64,000 nucleotides of DNA from Ceratodon purpureus (lineage: Eukaryota > Streptophyta > Bryopsida > Pseudoditrichales > Ditrichaceae), in NCBI GenBank assembly GCA_014871385.1, contig CM026429.1:4738083-4802082 (forward strand), written 5' to 3'. The notes below the pieces were generated by a model, which saw only the letters and a list, made by a program, of their open reading frames with translations, was not told the DNA's origin and made no database searches. This document shows, in pieces, positions 11,391 to 26,000 of the stretch. The stretch's first letter is position 1, and each line of letters starts with the position of its first letter. The position numbers and the translations under genes are program-made.

Positions 11391-14300
11391 TCAGCTTTTC
11401 TTTTCTGCCCATTTTCCATCTTTTGAGTTCCTTACTTTTTCTTCTTCTTCTCTTTGCCTTTTCTTTTCATTTACCGGATCCACTTGATCAGCGATTCAGC
11501 AGAGGGAAATTGGATTGGTGTAGGAATATGCTTCATGTCAGGGAACCTAATCCATGTCGATGCCAGATGGATTCGATTCCCACGCTTGAACACAATGTTT
11601 CCCAATCCTGTGTCGTATATGCTTTATGTTTACAGAGAATTTGTTACCACTATGTTCAGTACAGCGGCAACCATGCCATCGGTGTGCCCCAAAATTATGG
11701 GACGTGTTTAAATTTTGTTCAGCCCATAGTCAAGCTGAGTGTGCTATGTGTTTTTTTAGTTTTTAAAATCCGGCTATGTGGAGTGTGTTTGCATTATGAA
11801 TAACGTAAACGTCATTATTTCTGTTCATTTAAAGATTTTTCTCAAAACTTATGGATATCTCTAGTGTGTAGTCAATAGTGTTGAATGTTTGATTTGTAAA
11901 GAGTTTAGAAATATCTCAAAGTACAATTTTAAGCTGGGATGGTTTGAGGTGCATTTAAATTTCTATGGAAAATAATGAGAAGGCTGAATGATATTTTGCA
12001 ACTAAATGCCAATGAACATCCTCTTGGTAGTTAACTTCTCGTAGTGATTATTCTCAGTTTTTCTAATGATTGTTATTTTTGCCGCACTAGTATATATTTG
12101 TTGCTTAACCCCTACAGGACAATCTGCCACATTTGGGCTTTTTTGGAATTTGGGCATGTACCTATGAATGCAATTTATATTAGGATTTTCTGAAATTTTC
12201 ATCGAATGTCGGCCGTTCGGAGATCTTCGTGTGGGTATTTTTATTTTTCAATTCCGACATCGGGATCAAAAGTTATGATGGTTTGAGTGTCAAATGCTGC
12301 TCGTTGGGCAGCTGCTGAATTTTTCTAAGCCACTGTGAATGCAGCAAATTCTGCCCAAAACTGCCCAAAACTGCCCAAATCTGCACAAAGACGAAACTTT
12401 GAAATTCCACCAAAAATTGACATTTTGATATTTTTCAAAAATAAAAATTTCTATGTATAGAGAAGGCAGTAGAGCATGTTCCCACGGTTCGGATTTTCAA
12501 TCCAATTTTTTTTCATATGCTATTTTTATTGTCCAAAAACGGCCTTTGTTTGTGAATTTCAGCATAACCCCGAGTGGAAAATGATTTTTTTGGCAACTTT
12601 CCACAACTTTTTGAATATAATTTCTCTTAATACAGTTAGATAACTCAGTCTTCTTTGACGTGCATCAAAACCCCCAAAATCCATAATGCAAAAAGATGGT
12701 TTTTTGGGCCTTCAAAACTCTGTTGTCCCCTTTTTTTGCAGGGAAAAAAAACTTGTTTTTCTACTTTGAATGTTATGATCTTGCAATTGGTGAAGAATGA
12801 GTGTGTGAGATTTGGTGGACATGTAGACATAGAAGTTAGCTACAAGATCTTACGGTTAGATGTTCTAAAAAAGACCCCAAGTTTGCAATATCCACCTTGC
12901 TTTGAAGAGGGGCTGTTTTGAGGCATTTTTGATGAAAAATACCCTCAGAACTTTAGGGGTTAATAGAATGCAAACCTGAATTTTGGTGCACTGTTTCAAG
13001 ATTTACTAACACGTCTGAAAAGAACAAACACTTGATTCACACTGTTCTCTTAAAAGTGCAAGAGCTCTTCTTTTGTTGGAATTTAGTAGACATCGGTTTT
13101 AGGTACCTCACAGTTTCAAGTCCTCGGACCTTGTCCCTTACCTAGTCAATCACAGAAAGCATTTCCTTTGGATCAGATTGTGGTTCATGGCCTGCCTTCA
13201 GGAATAGGAGAAAGGCCAGATTGCATACAGTACTGGGAAGGCCCTGGTGAACACTTCTCAGGTTGCTTGTCCAATGGCCCATAACAAATGAAGGACTCTT
13301 ATTTACTCTTGGAATTTGCTCATTCTCTGACCCACGCAAATAGTCATGACGTTTTGACAAGTTCCACAGTTTCGGAACTGCTGATGAACATAGTTTACAA
13401 ATTGAACTTGAAGAGCAGTTCGAAATGTTAGGTCCTGATCATGAGTAATGAGTCACAATATCTTCCGATTTATAATTTACAGACACCCATGGAGTGGAAA
13501 ACACATCATGAAAAGTCAGGCCAAGCAGCATTTTGGGGACCAAGAAGTTTATTTTCTCTAAATTTAGTCATGAGATATTGCAACAATTTAAAAAATTCAC
13601 TGTGAGGGTTTTGCTTCATGACTGGATTAAATTAATTCTCTGGATAAGTGTGGAAATGAAGCTTATGAGTTGGCATGAGTAGCCACCTTGTTCTACACTT
13701 CACTCTTGCTCTAATTTTGATCCCTACTACCAATGGCAAGTCATGTAAGCAAATGATAAATCTTTCAGCTGAGCCCCACTTACGACTTGGGTCACTCAGA
13801 AAAAGTATGAAAATTCCAACGAAAAGAGTTCACACTGCAGCTCACCGCAGATGGCTTCTGTAGCAATCAATCAAGGCTGCAAATTCCTGGAACACCCTAA
13901 TTTGTGCCAGATGCATAGTTTCTGGTACCACTTGAAGAAACCCGTCCTAGACTTGCTCTAAGTTTGAATTTACTGATTCCCATATGTGAATCCTGCACTG
14001 ATGTTTGCCATCCTTTCCTACATTCTGCCCAATATTTTACTACTTTCAAGTACGTCTGGCCATGGAAAGGAGCGGCTCCTGCTTCATTTCATGAAATCTC
14101 TGCAGATTCAACTCTGTCACTTCTGTTGTCTACCTCTCAACAAAATGTGGAAAAGAGCAACACATGTCTCTCATGTGAGCTTGAGATCCAACTTGCTCTT
14201 GAAAAGCTACGCACATGTAACATATAGGTGAATAATCAAGGTCAAATATCCTCCAGGGGAGCAAGCTTTCAATACACTCTGTCTTGTTCCCTACCACTGG

Positions 14301-15040
14301 TTGAAAGAAATATCACTGCCTTGCAGGGAACTGGGATGCTGATGATGGCATGCTTTCAGAAGTTTCTCCCATTTCTTCACATTCTGTACAACCCATGACA
14401 TCCTGTTGTCATGGATGCGTCTGCAACCTTAAAGAGCTTCCTTTCAAGCACCCGTGATGCTCAAAGGTAATGATATTTGCATGCATACAAACCATTGTAG
14501 TGAAGAATCCACCCAAATAAAAATGTCAAAACCTTTGAGTACACAAGCTTGCTTCAAACGATTGATACGAATCAATACAAAATCTATTAGATTTTGAAGA
14601 TTGAATTTTTTTAAACCTTCAACAAGTTTTGATTAATTTCCTTGATTGAATACAAATTACTTGATAAACAAAACATGCCATGAAGAAGTACTAAGAATAT
14701 GAATCTAGTATGATTCTACTTCACTTCTATATTTATTAAAATATATCACTATACTTACCCTAATAATAAAATAGCTTTAAATTCATGATTTCCATCTAAC
14801 TCTTCAACTACTAGTTCTATAATTTCAAATTAATTAAATCTTATATAATAATCTAGTATTTGAATTGATTTATTTTTAAAAAACTTAAGTCTATATCATC
14901 CAATAATACAATATTTTGTATAAGCTGTATCACAAACAAAAGTGATGTAAACCTTACTTCAGTTAATATATTTGCTTCCATCAATTACTTTGACCCTTGC
15001 AACATACATCTATAAATTTTTCATCTTCCCAAGCAGAGGA
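11391..15040. other. Intergenic, AT-rich, probably decayed repeats; no gene seen
   Basis: Short tandem word GCCCAAAACT recurs around 12350-12390. Several homopolymer runs occur, and the stretch 14520-15000 is strongly AT-rich. Short frames lack family motifs on either strand. A decayed retroelement body is plausible from the neighbouring LTR pieces but cannot be demonstrated by eye. Confidence 0.45.
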
Positions 15041-15048
15041 TTAAAAAT

Positions 15049-15109
15049 AGATGGTAATTTGACTCAAAAATAAAAATAAAAATAAAAATAAAAATAGATG
15101 GTAATTTTC
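15049..15109 (+). repeat. (AAAAT)n microsatellite between two AGATGGTAATTT copies
   Basis: An array of AAAAT pentamers at about 15065-15097 is bracketed by two direct copies of AGATGGTAATTT (15049 and about 15096). The bracketing suggests array expansion inside a short duplication. Confidence 0.8.
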
Positions 15110-15199
15110 CTTCCACCCAATGAGAGCAGAGATAGCACTGATGCCGGCGCACCAGCCCTGAAATCGCGCTGGTCCTAAACTTGACGGGCCGACGACGCC

Positions 15200-17091
15200 T
15201 CCGAATCACTCCGCCCCCAGTCAATGCACCCTAACCCCCCTTCATTATTTTCTCACGCCCCCTGCCCGCAGCCCGAGCACCGTATAGTCCACCGTGTCGC
15301 CCCTGCCCGGGCAGCCGGGCTGCAAAAAGGCGTCCAACGTCGCCTCTCACGCCGGCCCAGATTTTTCTTCCCTTTTTCTCCCTCGCCTTAAAGCGCTCTG
15401 CCGCAACCCCTTGCCATGGTCATTCCGGAGCAAACCGCACAGCCTTAATTGCCACTCCAAAATCCTCATTCTCCACACGCCAGGCCTGATCTCCCTCTCT
15501 CTCCCCGAAGGCGAACCACAGTATCGAGGACCTTGCAACTACCTGGTGTTGAATTCACTCGTCGCAGCTAGCTTGCGTCGATCGATGAAGATCTAAGGAT
15601 CTAGACAGCGCGGGAGACGGAGGAGATCGACGACAGTGAAGAAGGTGGAGTGATTGTTTCTTTTCTTTTCTAGCAGTGGGTGACGGAGTTATTGGTTTGT
15701 TCGATGGTTTGGTGAGGATAGCTAGTGCTAGTTTGTTCTAGATTATCAGTGACCGGTGATTTCTAGATTATATCGATGTCTAGTTTGAGAGTATCTGGAG
15801 AGTAAGAAGATTGTCTGTGAATGCGGTGTAGAGATACTAGTATTGTGTAGGCTCTGGAGCTTTTCCACCTTTGTAGGATTTAGGAAAGTACTTTCGTCTG
15901 AGGTATCTTCCTATCTAGACACCCACTAGTGTTGCAGTAAGTAGTGATATTTTTCTTGTGGAGCTGGAGACTGGTGAGTTGGTAGTTGAAGGTTTGGTGG
16001 TTTGGTTGTGTGGATGTTTAGAGAGGAAGTTGAAATGCGGGTCGGAGAGCGGGGTAGTGGGAGGCAGGGGGCCGCATTATGGTGAGAGAGTGTGATCGAA
16101 GGGAGTACAGGAGTTCTAGTTGTTGAATTTTTGTAGCTTGGGCTGGAAGAGTTTTTCGTTGGCCTTGCATTTTAGTGGAGATATATCGGTGTTTGACGGT
16201 AGGATACGAGTTAGTTCGCTTTGAAGCGTTTCAGGAGAGTGACTCACATGGTATGCACCAGTTTCTGTGGTTTTCTGAGTTCGTGTAAAACGTGTACTAG
16301 TAGATGATTTTGATCATTGTGTTCAGATGTTCCAGCTCCAAGGGTAGTGTGGGGTTGTGTTGTAGAACCTCACGTTTTTCTTCTTGTCGTAGTAAGGGCT
16401 CAGGTTGTTGTGAAGCATATCAGCCATGGCGCAGAGCTGCACTTGCTATTAGAATGATGTATTGTGCTTTGCTTTTTGGCAAAGCTGTCGGTACAGAGGA
16501 AGTGTGCACATGTTGAGAAAGAAATTTGTGTTCGTTATGACCAACCTCTAGAGCTATTCAGCACCTGTTTGCTTTCTGGGCCTTGAATTGTTTCGTAGGG
16601 ACGCTTTACTTGAAGGCGCCTTTACGAATTATCAGTCTACTTTAAAATAATTTGAGATGGTCGATGGTGGGTTGGTTTTGAAGTGATGTAGTGGAGCCGA
16701 CCAGCTACCTTCTAGAGTGTATAGATAGTACAGCTACATTTACTTTCTTCTCCACAAGTAGTGCTTTATCTTTTTAGGCTTTTTAGACAGTTTCAAGTCA
16801 CAGTGACTTGTAAAATTTCTTGGAGATCACAGTGTTGACAAAGTGCTGCAAAATTTGTTGATGTTCGAAGCAGTTCATTGTAGTCAGTTTTTAAACCGTG
16901 GATTACAGCCTAGTGGAAGAGGGATTTTCTGTTGGTATGTGATTAAGTGCTGAGTTCCTATTTGTCCTTGCCGTGGACCAGGTCACAAATCTGATGTCCA
17001 GAAGAAAGAGATGACTTGAAGATAGTCACGAGATTCGGCCTTAGCACTTGGCTGTTCCAAAGCAGAATTTCAAATTACAACGGGTACAAGA
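15200..17091 (+). promoter_or_regulatory. Promoter and long 5' untranslated region of the NPC1 gene (inferred)
   Basis: Composition changes here from AT-rich DNA to a C/T-rich block (about 15230-15540) and then to a G/T-rich, coding-free stretch up to the NPC1 start. That pattern is usual for a plant promoter followed by a 5' UTR, possibly with a leader intron. No start site can be fixed from sequence alone. Frames within it have no family motif. Confidence 0.4.
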
Positions 17092-20000
17092 ATGACAATG
17101 AAGACAATTTACTTTGTGCTTCTGCTCTTCCAGGCAAGTTGATTATAATTATACCTATAGATCGTATTATAAAGTTCTAAGTCATGTTCCCTAACTTATA
17201 GCAAATAAATTAATAGACTAGTCGACGTGATGTGCGAGCTTTACACGCCAGTGAATCGGTACTTATTTTACATTCTTGTCTCCTACAGATAGGATCTTCG
17301 TGGGCGGCAGAAGTTGAGAAGACTGCAACAGCTGCTTTCTCTCTTCCGTAAGTTGATTCTGATGGCGTTTCTCTATTAGTTGTCATCATCGTTTAAGGCT
17401 TTGTCTTAATGGCATTCTTCTTTTGATGTCTGGATGCACTTAGAGCTGCCATGTCTGCAGTATAAACATAGACCATTCGCTGATCTATTCGTGGATGATG
17501 CGCACAGATGGAAACACGAGTTACGCGCAGAGAGCACATGTACAATGTACGGTGTGTGCGCAGAGCGCTCAGATGGAAAAGCTTTGAATTGCCCGTATGC
17601 CACACCCGCCGTCACTGTAATTTCTTCTACCCGTTCAATCAGCTTATGTTTTTCGAGATCTGGCACCTTGGTTTCAATTTTCATCTTTGAATTGTCGACT
17701 TAAAAATAATTATTCATTATAACATTTAGATATGAAGTTTTCGGCTAATGTAGCGTTATGTAGGAATGCTGCCTCATAAATTACGATCTTCACGTCCATT
17801 TTTAGAATGAATTATCCCATATCTTCATTCTAGCACAGGAGATTGCAGAATGAGCTAGTGCTACTGTTTCTGTCTTCTCAGCCCTTTTTAAAAAACTGCC
17901 CTAAATTTGCAGCCAAGCGAGGAGTTATCTCAGAAAATTCAGAGCCTATGTCCGAAGCTTACGGACAAGGTTTGCTGTACAAGCGACCAATTTTTCCATC
18001 TCCGCGATCAAGTTCAGCAGGTTTGTTTATACTATTTCCATTTATGTTTTTTGTTTGACAGCAGAAAACTCATTGATCTCTATCCGTCTTTCAGTTTTGA
18101 GTGCAACCACAAGTACGATCACATTTTGTAATTCGTGATTGTTTTGCGCAGGGCGCAAGTAGTTGCTGATAGATATCAGTCTTTCATATGTTAAGGCAAT
18201 TGAGCTAACTTAGTAGGATTTGTATACGAATGATGCAGGCTGTGCCGTTCTTGACTGGATGCCCAGCATGTTTACGCAATTATCTGGACCTTTTTTGTGA
18301 AATTGCGTGCTCTCCCAATCAAAGCCTCTTCATCGACGTAACTGATGTTCACAATGTAGGTTTTCCTAGCTTGAGAGTTTGTTGTAAATTCAAATGATTT
18401 CTCGATCTGTCAGGTATCATTATTAGGGATTATAATGTTTCACGCGGCTCTTCCGAAATATTTAGTCTTTGTTGTATCAAAAATCGAGTAGGTCTATCGA
18501 CTGCAGGGATATCTTTCCTGTTCTAGATAAATTTAAGGAAGTTACACGCCGATTCTCATTTTGGTACATAACCTAATATCGAATTTCGAGACCTGCAAAT
18601 GTAAAGGTTTCTTTTGTATCTTAGAAGGGTCGTGGCCGGTTGCTGGAAAATGATGTTCTTTGAATTTTCTTATCAGGATTCCGACTCGAAGAGCGTTCAA
18701 GGAGTTGATGTATACGTTACTGAAGATTATGGATCAAGGCTCTATGATTCATGCAAAGATGTAAAATACTCATTACCGAATATGAGGGCTATGGACTTCG
18801 TTGGTGGAGGTGCCAATAATTACACAGGTCAGGATCATTTCACTCTACTTCCGGCTCTTCATTGCAGTGGCATTCTTCATTTATTTACAATTCATCCTTA
18901 TGCTACAGTGTGGGCTTAGTGTTTTAGTATGCAAAGATGCCTTATATAATTGCTTTTCTACATTGTGAGTTAGCTTTCTAGATAATGAGTGCTAATAGTG
19001 CTTTAATCTACTTCGAGTTTCTATGATGCATGCTACATATTTTCTTATATACACTTCGTCTTCCTTCAGATTGGTTCGGGTTCTTGGGTAAAGAGGCAGA
19101 GCTACAGCAGCCAGGTTCTTCTTTCAATATGAAATTCCGGACCCCAGGCACCAATGACGTCAACGTGAAACCTCTCGATCTCACGGTGACCGCATGCTCT
19201 GATCCATCTCTAACTTGCTCGTGTGGAGACTGCCCATCTGCTGCCATATGCACAACCCTGCCGCCCGACCAACCCAGCCTACCCATGTGCGCAGTTTCTC
19301 TTGGCTCATATGAGGTCCGTTCCAACTCTAACACAGTTTACTATATAATTGCACCACTCTTTTGTGTAACAAATAGATCTCGAAATACCCAAGTGAAAAT
19401 CTATCTCAAACAGCATTGCACTTGGCCAATAATTGACTCAGTCAGTTTGTTGAATGTAGTTGGTTTCAGAACAATGAATTCAGCTCATCAACTACTAACA
19501 CAATTCCATTCCAAAACGCACATTGAAGTAAATAATGATCTTTATCTAGGCCATCTCGGAAGCATATAATTTTGAAGGGTCCTGTAGACAAGTTTACACG
19601 GTTGCTCATCATCTGGTGATTTCTATGGCGCGATTTTTTAAGAAAGGAGTCTCCTGATTCATACGAGAGCAGAAAATGTTGTACTAGCTATGTTTCATGT
19701 TGGAGAACTGTCTGATTGATGGAATCGGACTATGTTTTGCAGATCGGATGCCTCCCAGCGTCTATGATGATTTTGTATGGTGTCATCTTGTTCATCTTGT
19801 TCGGCTGGTGGTGGACGTTTCATGCACCCGGCATAGAGGATTTGGTGGAGCCACTTATGGCGACCTCTCAGAGCCAGGCGTCCCTGTACGATGAAGCTGA
19901 TGAGATTCAACAAGCTGATGTAAGTTTGTAGAATTTCGTTTCTAAATTCAGGTGGATACTGAGTAATCAGCCATATCATGGCGAGGATAGCCATTCAGTT

Positions 20001-23000
20001 CTTTAACTTTTCTGCTTTGTTTTTTACATTTGATGTGTTGGTCTTTGTTCAACGCATTTTCTTTGTGGAAGTATAGTCTAGCGAGTGAGTTTTGGAATTT
20101 TACCGTGGGCCACATGGTTGACTCGTGAGAAATTGCATGCAATTGTACCGTTTCATTTCTCTAATGGGTGTGATTTCATATGCACAATAGCAGGACGATG
20201 TGGATAGATCGAAGCTTCCGACCGTTCCAGAGTACAATGAAGCATTCCTTGCAGATGGATTCAGGTATGGTACATAGCTGAAATGGTTAGGTTTCAGATA
20301 AGTGAGACGAACTATTGTCGTTTAATATTATGTTTTTCTCATGACCTTGGGAGATAGGTGTGCTGTCTGGTATTAAGTTCGATTTTCTAGTGCGGGGAAT
20401 TTTGTCTTTGTGGATAACCCCATGTTGCTAGTAAAGCCTTAATATCAGTCCCAAAACTGGAAAATATACGATGACTGCGAAAAGTCCCAGCATATATGTT
20501 GATCGAGTGGGATTTCTTCAGATACTGGGGAGAATGGATTGCGAGAAACGTGTATGTCGTGGTAGCCGTTGCGACGATTGTCATCCTGATTCTTTGCACG
20601 GGATTGCTTCGTTTCTCTGTCGAGACCGATCTTGAGAAGGTTAGTATGGCTTTCGTTTTCTTAGAATCATATTACAGATTTAAGAGCTGCTTTAGCAAAT
20701 TTTGAAGATTCTTTGATATGATAAAGAAGTTCTTCATGCTAGATTAGGGTTAGCATCGTGGTTACACATAATTGAAGTAATCTGATAGTGGTTATTCCTG
20801 CAACCATCCATGGCGAGTGATTAAACTTTGTGAGATTATTACCACTGTAAGGTAGTAACCTGGGTTTCCTATCCGATCATGATGTTCATCGCAAAGAAGT
20901 CACGGGATGATTCCGCTTGACAAACACCAATAGTACAGCATTTAGTTCTGTGGCGTCTTGGATCCTCAATAAGTGATAAACCCATGATAGGACATATTGA
21001 TAGGAATTTGGTGAGGCTATATTTTTATCAAGTGAGGACAGAGTCGATGGCGTTGAGAATTCTGTGCGGTCAAATGGTGGTTTTGTTGGGTTCTCACTTT
21101 CTGTTTGTGTCCATCTGTGATAATCTTGGCAGCTTTGGGTTAATCCAAACAGTCAGACAGCACAGGAGAAGGCATTCCATGACGAACATCTTGGCCCATT
21201 CTATCGTACTGAGCAGGTAAATCCCATCCATCTTTTGGCACCGTGATGTAGACCTCATTCCTTTCTCGAGCTGATCTCGTTCTTTACTAAAGGAACTTTG
21301 AATTAGGTCTTTGCTAGGTTTCATTTTTAACATTTAACAGTCTTTGCATCAGAACGTGGCAATACTTGAACCTAAAATGGCCTTGTGTAACAATAAAGAT
21401 GTCTCTAAAATCTATGACGACCCCGTGCTTCTAGTTACAATATTAATCGCTGACAGAGGTTGATTTTTGTGCACTAACTTGTGAATGCTTGCAGCTTATT
21501 ATTGCGACCATCCCTGAAAGCGGCCAAGTAGTTGCTCCTGGAATCGTCACTGATAAGAACTTGCTGCTGATGTTTGACATTCAAAAAAAGGTACACAGTA
21601 CAACGTCAGAGTTGCCACATTCTCATTTTGCCTTTTAAGTATAGTTAATAATTACGAACATGGCTTTAGCTATGGATTGCGAGGTTTAAGTCGAAGGTTT
21701 ATGAAGTCCGCTATGTTCAGTTGACAGTTGAAATCTTTTGGATCAAAGGTCAACTAAATGTTTGTTCGCAATCATTTGCTTCATATTGCTGCGAACTTTC
21801 ATTAACTTCTAGTTTGCATGTTCATGACACTAGGTTGACGAGCTCAGAGGAAATGTCTTTGGAAAGGAAGTTTCTCTACAAGATATTTGTGCGAGAACAC
21901 TTGGCTCGTCCTGTGCGACCCAAAGCATCCTCCAGGTGAATTATATGTTCCATTGCCTTAAGTTTCCGACAGAAATTCTTACATCGGTGTGAATTGACCA
22001 TCATTATAGGTGATTGATCCTTATTTTATGTTTTGCAGTATTTCAAGATGGATCCGGATGTATTTGCCAAACACGATGGAGTTTCTCATTCAAACTTCTG
22101 CTTCAAGGTCTGTGATTTTTAAAAGAGGATCTGTGTTTCTTTAACTTGATGCACAAACACCACAACTGATGAATAGAGGAAAATGATGATAGTCAATAAC
22201 AAGTTATTAGCCATGACCAAAAGTTTTATGCGATTACGTGACATAATACATTTAGTTATTGTAGGTCAACATGTCTTGGTCGTGTGTCTGTTGGTCTCGT
22301 ATGATGGAGTTGCTCACTTTGTCTCATATGTTTGTTACAGCACTATGCGTCATCTGCATCATGCCTCAGCGCTTCAGATGAACCGGTTGATCCTATGACC
22401 ATCCTCGGAGGCTTTGCAGATGAGAACTTTCACGAGGTCATTCCAATTTCCTTCTTACGACTGGTTTTCCTTGATTTGATTCGCAAGCCCAGTAACGTAA
22501 TCAATCGAATGTGAGCAGAGAATTTCAATATTCAGTAACACCATCTTAGTTATTGCCTATTCACACGTTTGACACTGAGTGTTTTTGTGTCTAGGCCACT
22601 GCATTTGTTATCACTTATCCTGTCGTCAACTCTGTAAACAAATCCGACGACAACTACGTTGCAGCTGTAGCTTGGGAACACGAATTCATTCGACTTGTTA
22701 AGGTATGTCCCTTCGCTTTCAAAATTCAACTGGTTCAAGGAAATTACAAGCGATTATAAATGACCAGAGTGACGAATATCGTAAACGTGTACACCTTATC
22801 TCATATTTGGGAAGCCCTGCAACGCAACGGATACCTCTCCTACCGTAATAGCCGTTAATGTTGATCCTAATGTATTATTCTAGGTCGTTTAATGCTTGAA
22901 TTTTCAAGAATTTGATAAAGAAATTGTGCTGTTGGAGCAGGAGGAGGTTGTGGGCATGGTGGAAGCCCACAACTTGACAGTTTCTTTCTCATCTGAGAGC

Positions 23001-26000
23001 TCTATGGAATCTGAATCTGATCAGACGAGCCACTGGAGCATTTTGCTAATTCCGGTAAGTCCTTGACATTCATTCGAATGACTGTTTGGCTTCAAGTGCA
23101 ATGACATCGTTTCTTCCATCTATCATGCAATCATATCAGCATTGAGCAGTTCTCAATGTACTTTCAATGATCTTATCTAGGGATTTGTTTCTGTATTTCT
23201 GCAGGTGATCTATGCTGTGATATTTCTGTACCTCGCCTTCATGCTTGGCGACCGTGCAACGACTCGGGCACCATTTTACGTAACATCAAAAGTACGTGGC
23301 ACCCTGTTGTTTCAGTTCTGATTTCTTATCAGCCAATATTACGACATGATATAGTGGCATATGTGATTGGTCGATTGTGTGGAAACAGTTGTTGTTCTAA
23401 CATTCACAGCGTGTCGAAGAAGGCCTAATGGTAGTCAATTTGTGTACAGGTGTTACTTTCCATGTCAGGAATGTTCATCGCGGTTGCTTCGCTATTGGGT
23501 TCTGTTGGTGTCTGCAGTGCCTTTGGAGTGAAGTCCAACTACATTGCACTTGAAGTGATCTCATTCCTCGTGTTGACGGTAATAGAATCCTCAGAACTCA
23601 TGGAGTGATTCTGAAACTTTAAACGTTTAGAGTAATCTTTAACAGTAATGAGAATTAGAGCAAATTTTTCCACAGTTGAGTAAGATTGGCATGTATTCTA
23701 GAACCAGGTGTATGATTATAGTCCCCGTTAGATTCTCGTGATTTCGATGTCGTTTATAGCCGGTTCATTCTGTCTTTATTGAGACTCTTGTGTCTTTGCA
23801 GCTTGGTGTAAACAATATGTTCTTACTGGTGAACGCAATGAAACGACATGATCCATCCTTGCCGCTTGAAAAGCGAGTCGGGCTTGCATTGGCGGAAGTT
23901 GGACCATCAATAACACTTACAAGCCTTACTGAGTTCGTAGTGTTCTCAATGGGCGTTTTCTCATCAGCCCCAGCATGCCAAGTTTTATCTGGCTTCGCAG
24001 GTAAGATAAGTTCATGAATGGGAAAGTTTTGTTGATGTAGTTGACTGGTTAGTTCACTACATACAACGATTGCATATGTTTTTAAATATACAATCTAATG
24101 ATTTTGAAAATTTACTCTAGTTATTGGAAAATTGAGATTGAATTAACAAGTTATTGTTCTTTTGCAGCCGTAGCTATTCTTCTGCAGTATTTCTTACAAA
24201 TGACAGCATTCGTAGCTCTCCTTACCCTCGACTTCAGAAGAACTGAACGTGCTTCTATTGATTGTCTTCCCTGTCTCACAATCGAGAGATCGGATAGTGA
24301 GAGCTCGCAATCTGGTAATCAAACTCCTGGAACTATTTGATGATACTACTGTTTGAAGAGTCAGCTCTCCGATAAAGTCCTCAGGAATAGGAGTCCACCA
24401 AGTTGCATTGTGTTCAATCGTAAAGTCATGCTTCAAGTTCATGATGTTGGTTTAACAATCCAACTATTTTAGCAGATGAGTCTTCCAAGTTATCCGATCT
24501 TGCAACTAAAACTTCATTGTGACGGTGTTTTGCATTTATGAACTTCCTTTGTCGTACTGAATATGCAACTTATTCTTGTGCGTTATGTCGCTTAGATGAC
24601 ATCCGATCAAGCATGCCACATGGAGACTCCGGAGCCCTTGTGCGTTTCATGCAGGTGTGTTGAAATTTGATGTAATTCGAATTTAATATTGGGAAACATT
24701 AGTATCCTGTGGAGTAACATTAAACAAAGATAGCGGAATGAACCTTGTCAGAAAATCTTATGATCTTCAATCTTAGAAGTTTCCAGAAGTTTTCAGTTTG
24801 TCCTATTCATTCAAGATTTGCTAAGGTGCATGAATGATTGGGAATAATAATACTGGGCACCTTTCTTTGTGATCCAGAATGTCTATGCTCCATTCATTGC
24901 CAATGCCCAAGTTCAAGCCGTTGTGTTGGGAGTTTTTGCCGGGATGCTGCTCTTGAGTATCGTAAGTTTTCCTAACTTTTTCTCTAATTTGTGTTTGTCA
25001 TCAATTTGAATCTCGTAACTGCGCGCCTTCCATGACGGGTTCAAATTTCTCAAGTTTGACTATGCTTGTGGAATTAGGTTTTGTTACCGAGTCTTTCAAT
25101 TGGCGTGGATCCAACGGTTACGTTGCCTGCAGACTCATACCTTCAGGTGAGACTTCTGACATGATAACAAATCTTACCCGATTCTGCGGTTCGCGATGAT
25201 ATGCACGATGCTATTGACCTTACACATAGATAATCAAAATTCATTCTGTTATTTACAATTTCGAAAATCTCATTTTGTAGCTATCTGAACATCAAACACT
25301 AGTTCTCAAGTTTTGATTCGACATAATCAGAAATACTGATAGCTTTTGGCATTTATATTCAGAAATACATCGATGATGTCGCTGAACATGTCCGAGTGGG
25401 CCCACCTGTGCATTTTATTGTCAAAGATTACAACTACAGGTACGTAATTAGACTTTTTGTGTTATATTTCCATTTGAGAACTGCCGCTTCACAAACTGTG
25501 CCATCGTGAATAGTAAAATCATTGCTAATAACTGCATCCTTCCTTTGAATGTTGACAGCTCTCAGACAGAATCCCTGTGCTCAGTCAGCCAGTGTGACCC
25601 TAACTCACTCCTAAATGAGGTACGTCAACTTTCACCTCAATCAGACCCATTGTTCCGACGTTTAACTTCTGATCTTGTCAGGTCGGAAAGAGCATGAACA
25701 TTTGGATTTGAAAACATCTTCCTAATATTCTGAAGTCTTTATGTGGAGCAGGTTTCACGAGCATCGCTCACACCTGAAACAAGCTTCATTGCTAGACCAG
25801 CTTCGTCATGGTTGGACGATTTTCTAGTGTGGATTTCGCCTGATTCATTTAGATGCTGCCGGAAGTTCCCAGATGGAAGTTATTGTCCTTCAGAGGATAT
25901 GGTGAGACCTCTTACGCTTGTGAAAGTTCGACCAAACACCTAAATTCCTGAGTAATTCAAGTAACGGTAGAAGATTGTTGAGTTTTGAAGTACGTGGAGA

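Noticed and set aside
12655-12921. 88-codon open frame
   Set aside because: No recognisable domain, AT-rich flanks, no splice partners; treated as chance in decayed repeat DNA.
15065-15097. Possible CRISPR-like array
   Set aside because: It is a simple AAAAT microsatellite without spacers, in a eukaryotic genome.
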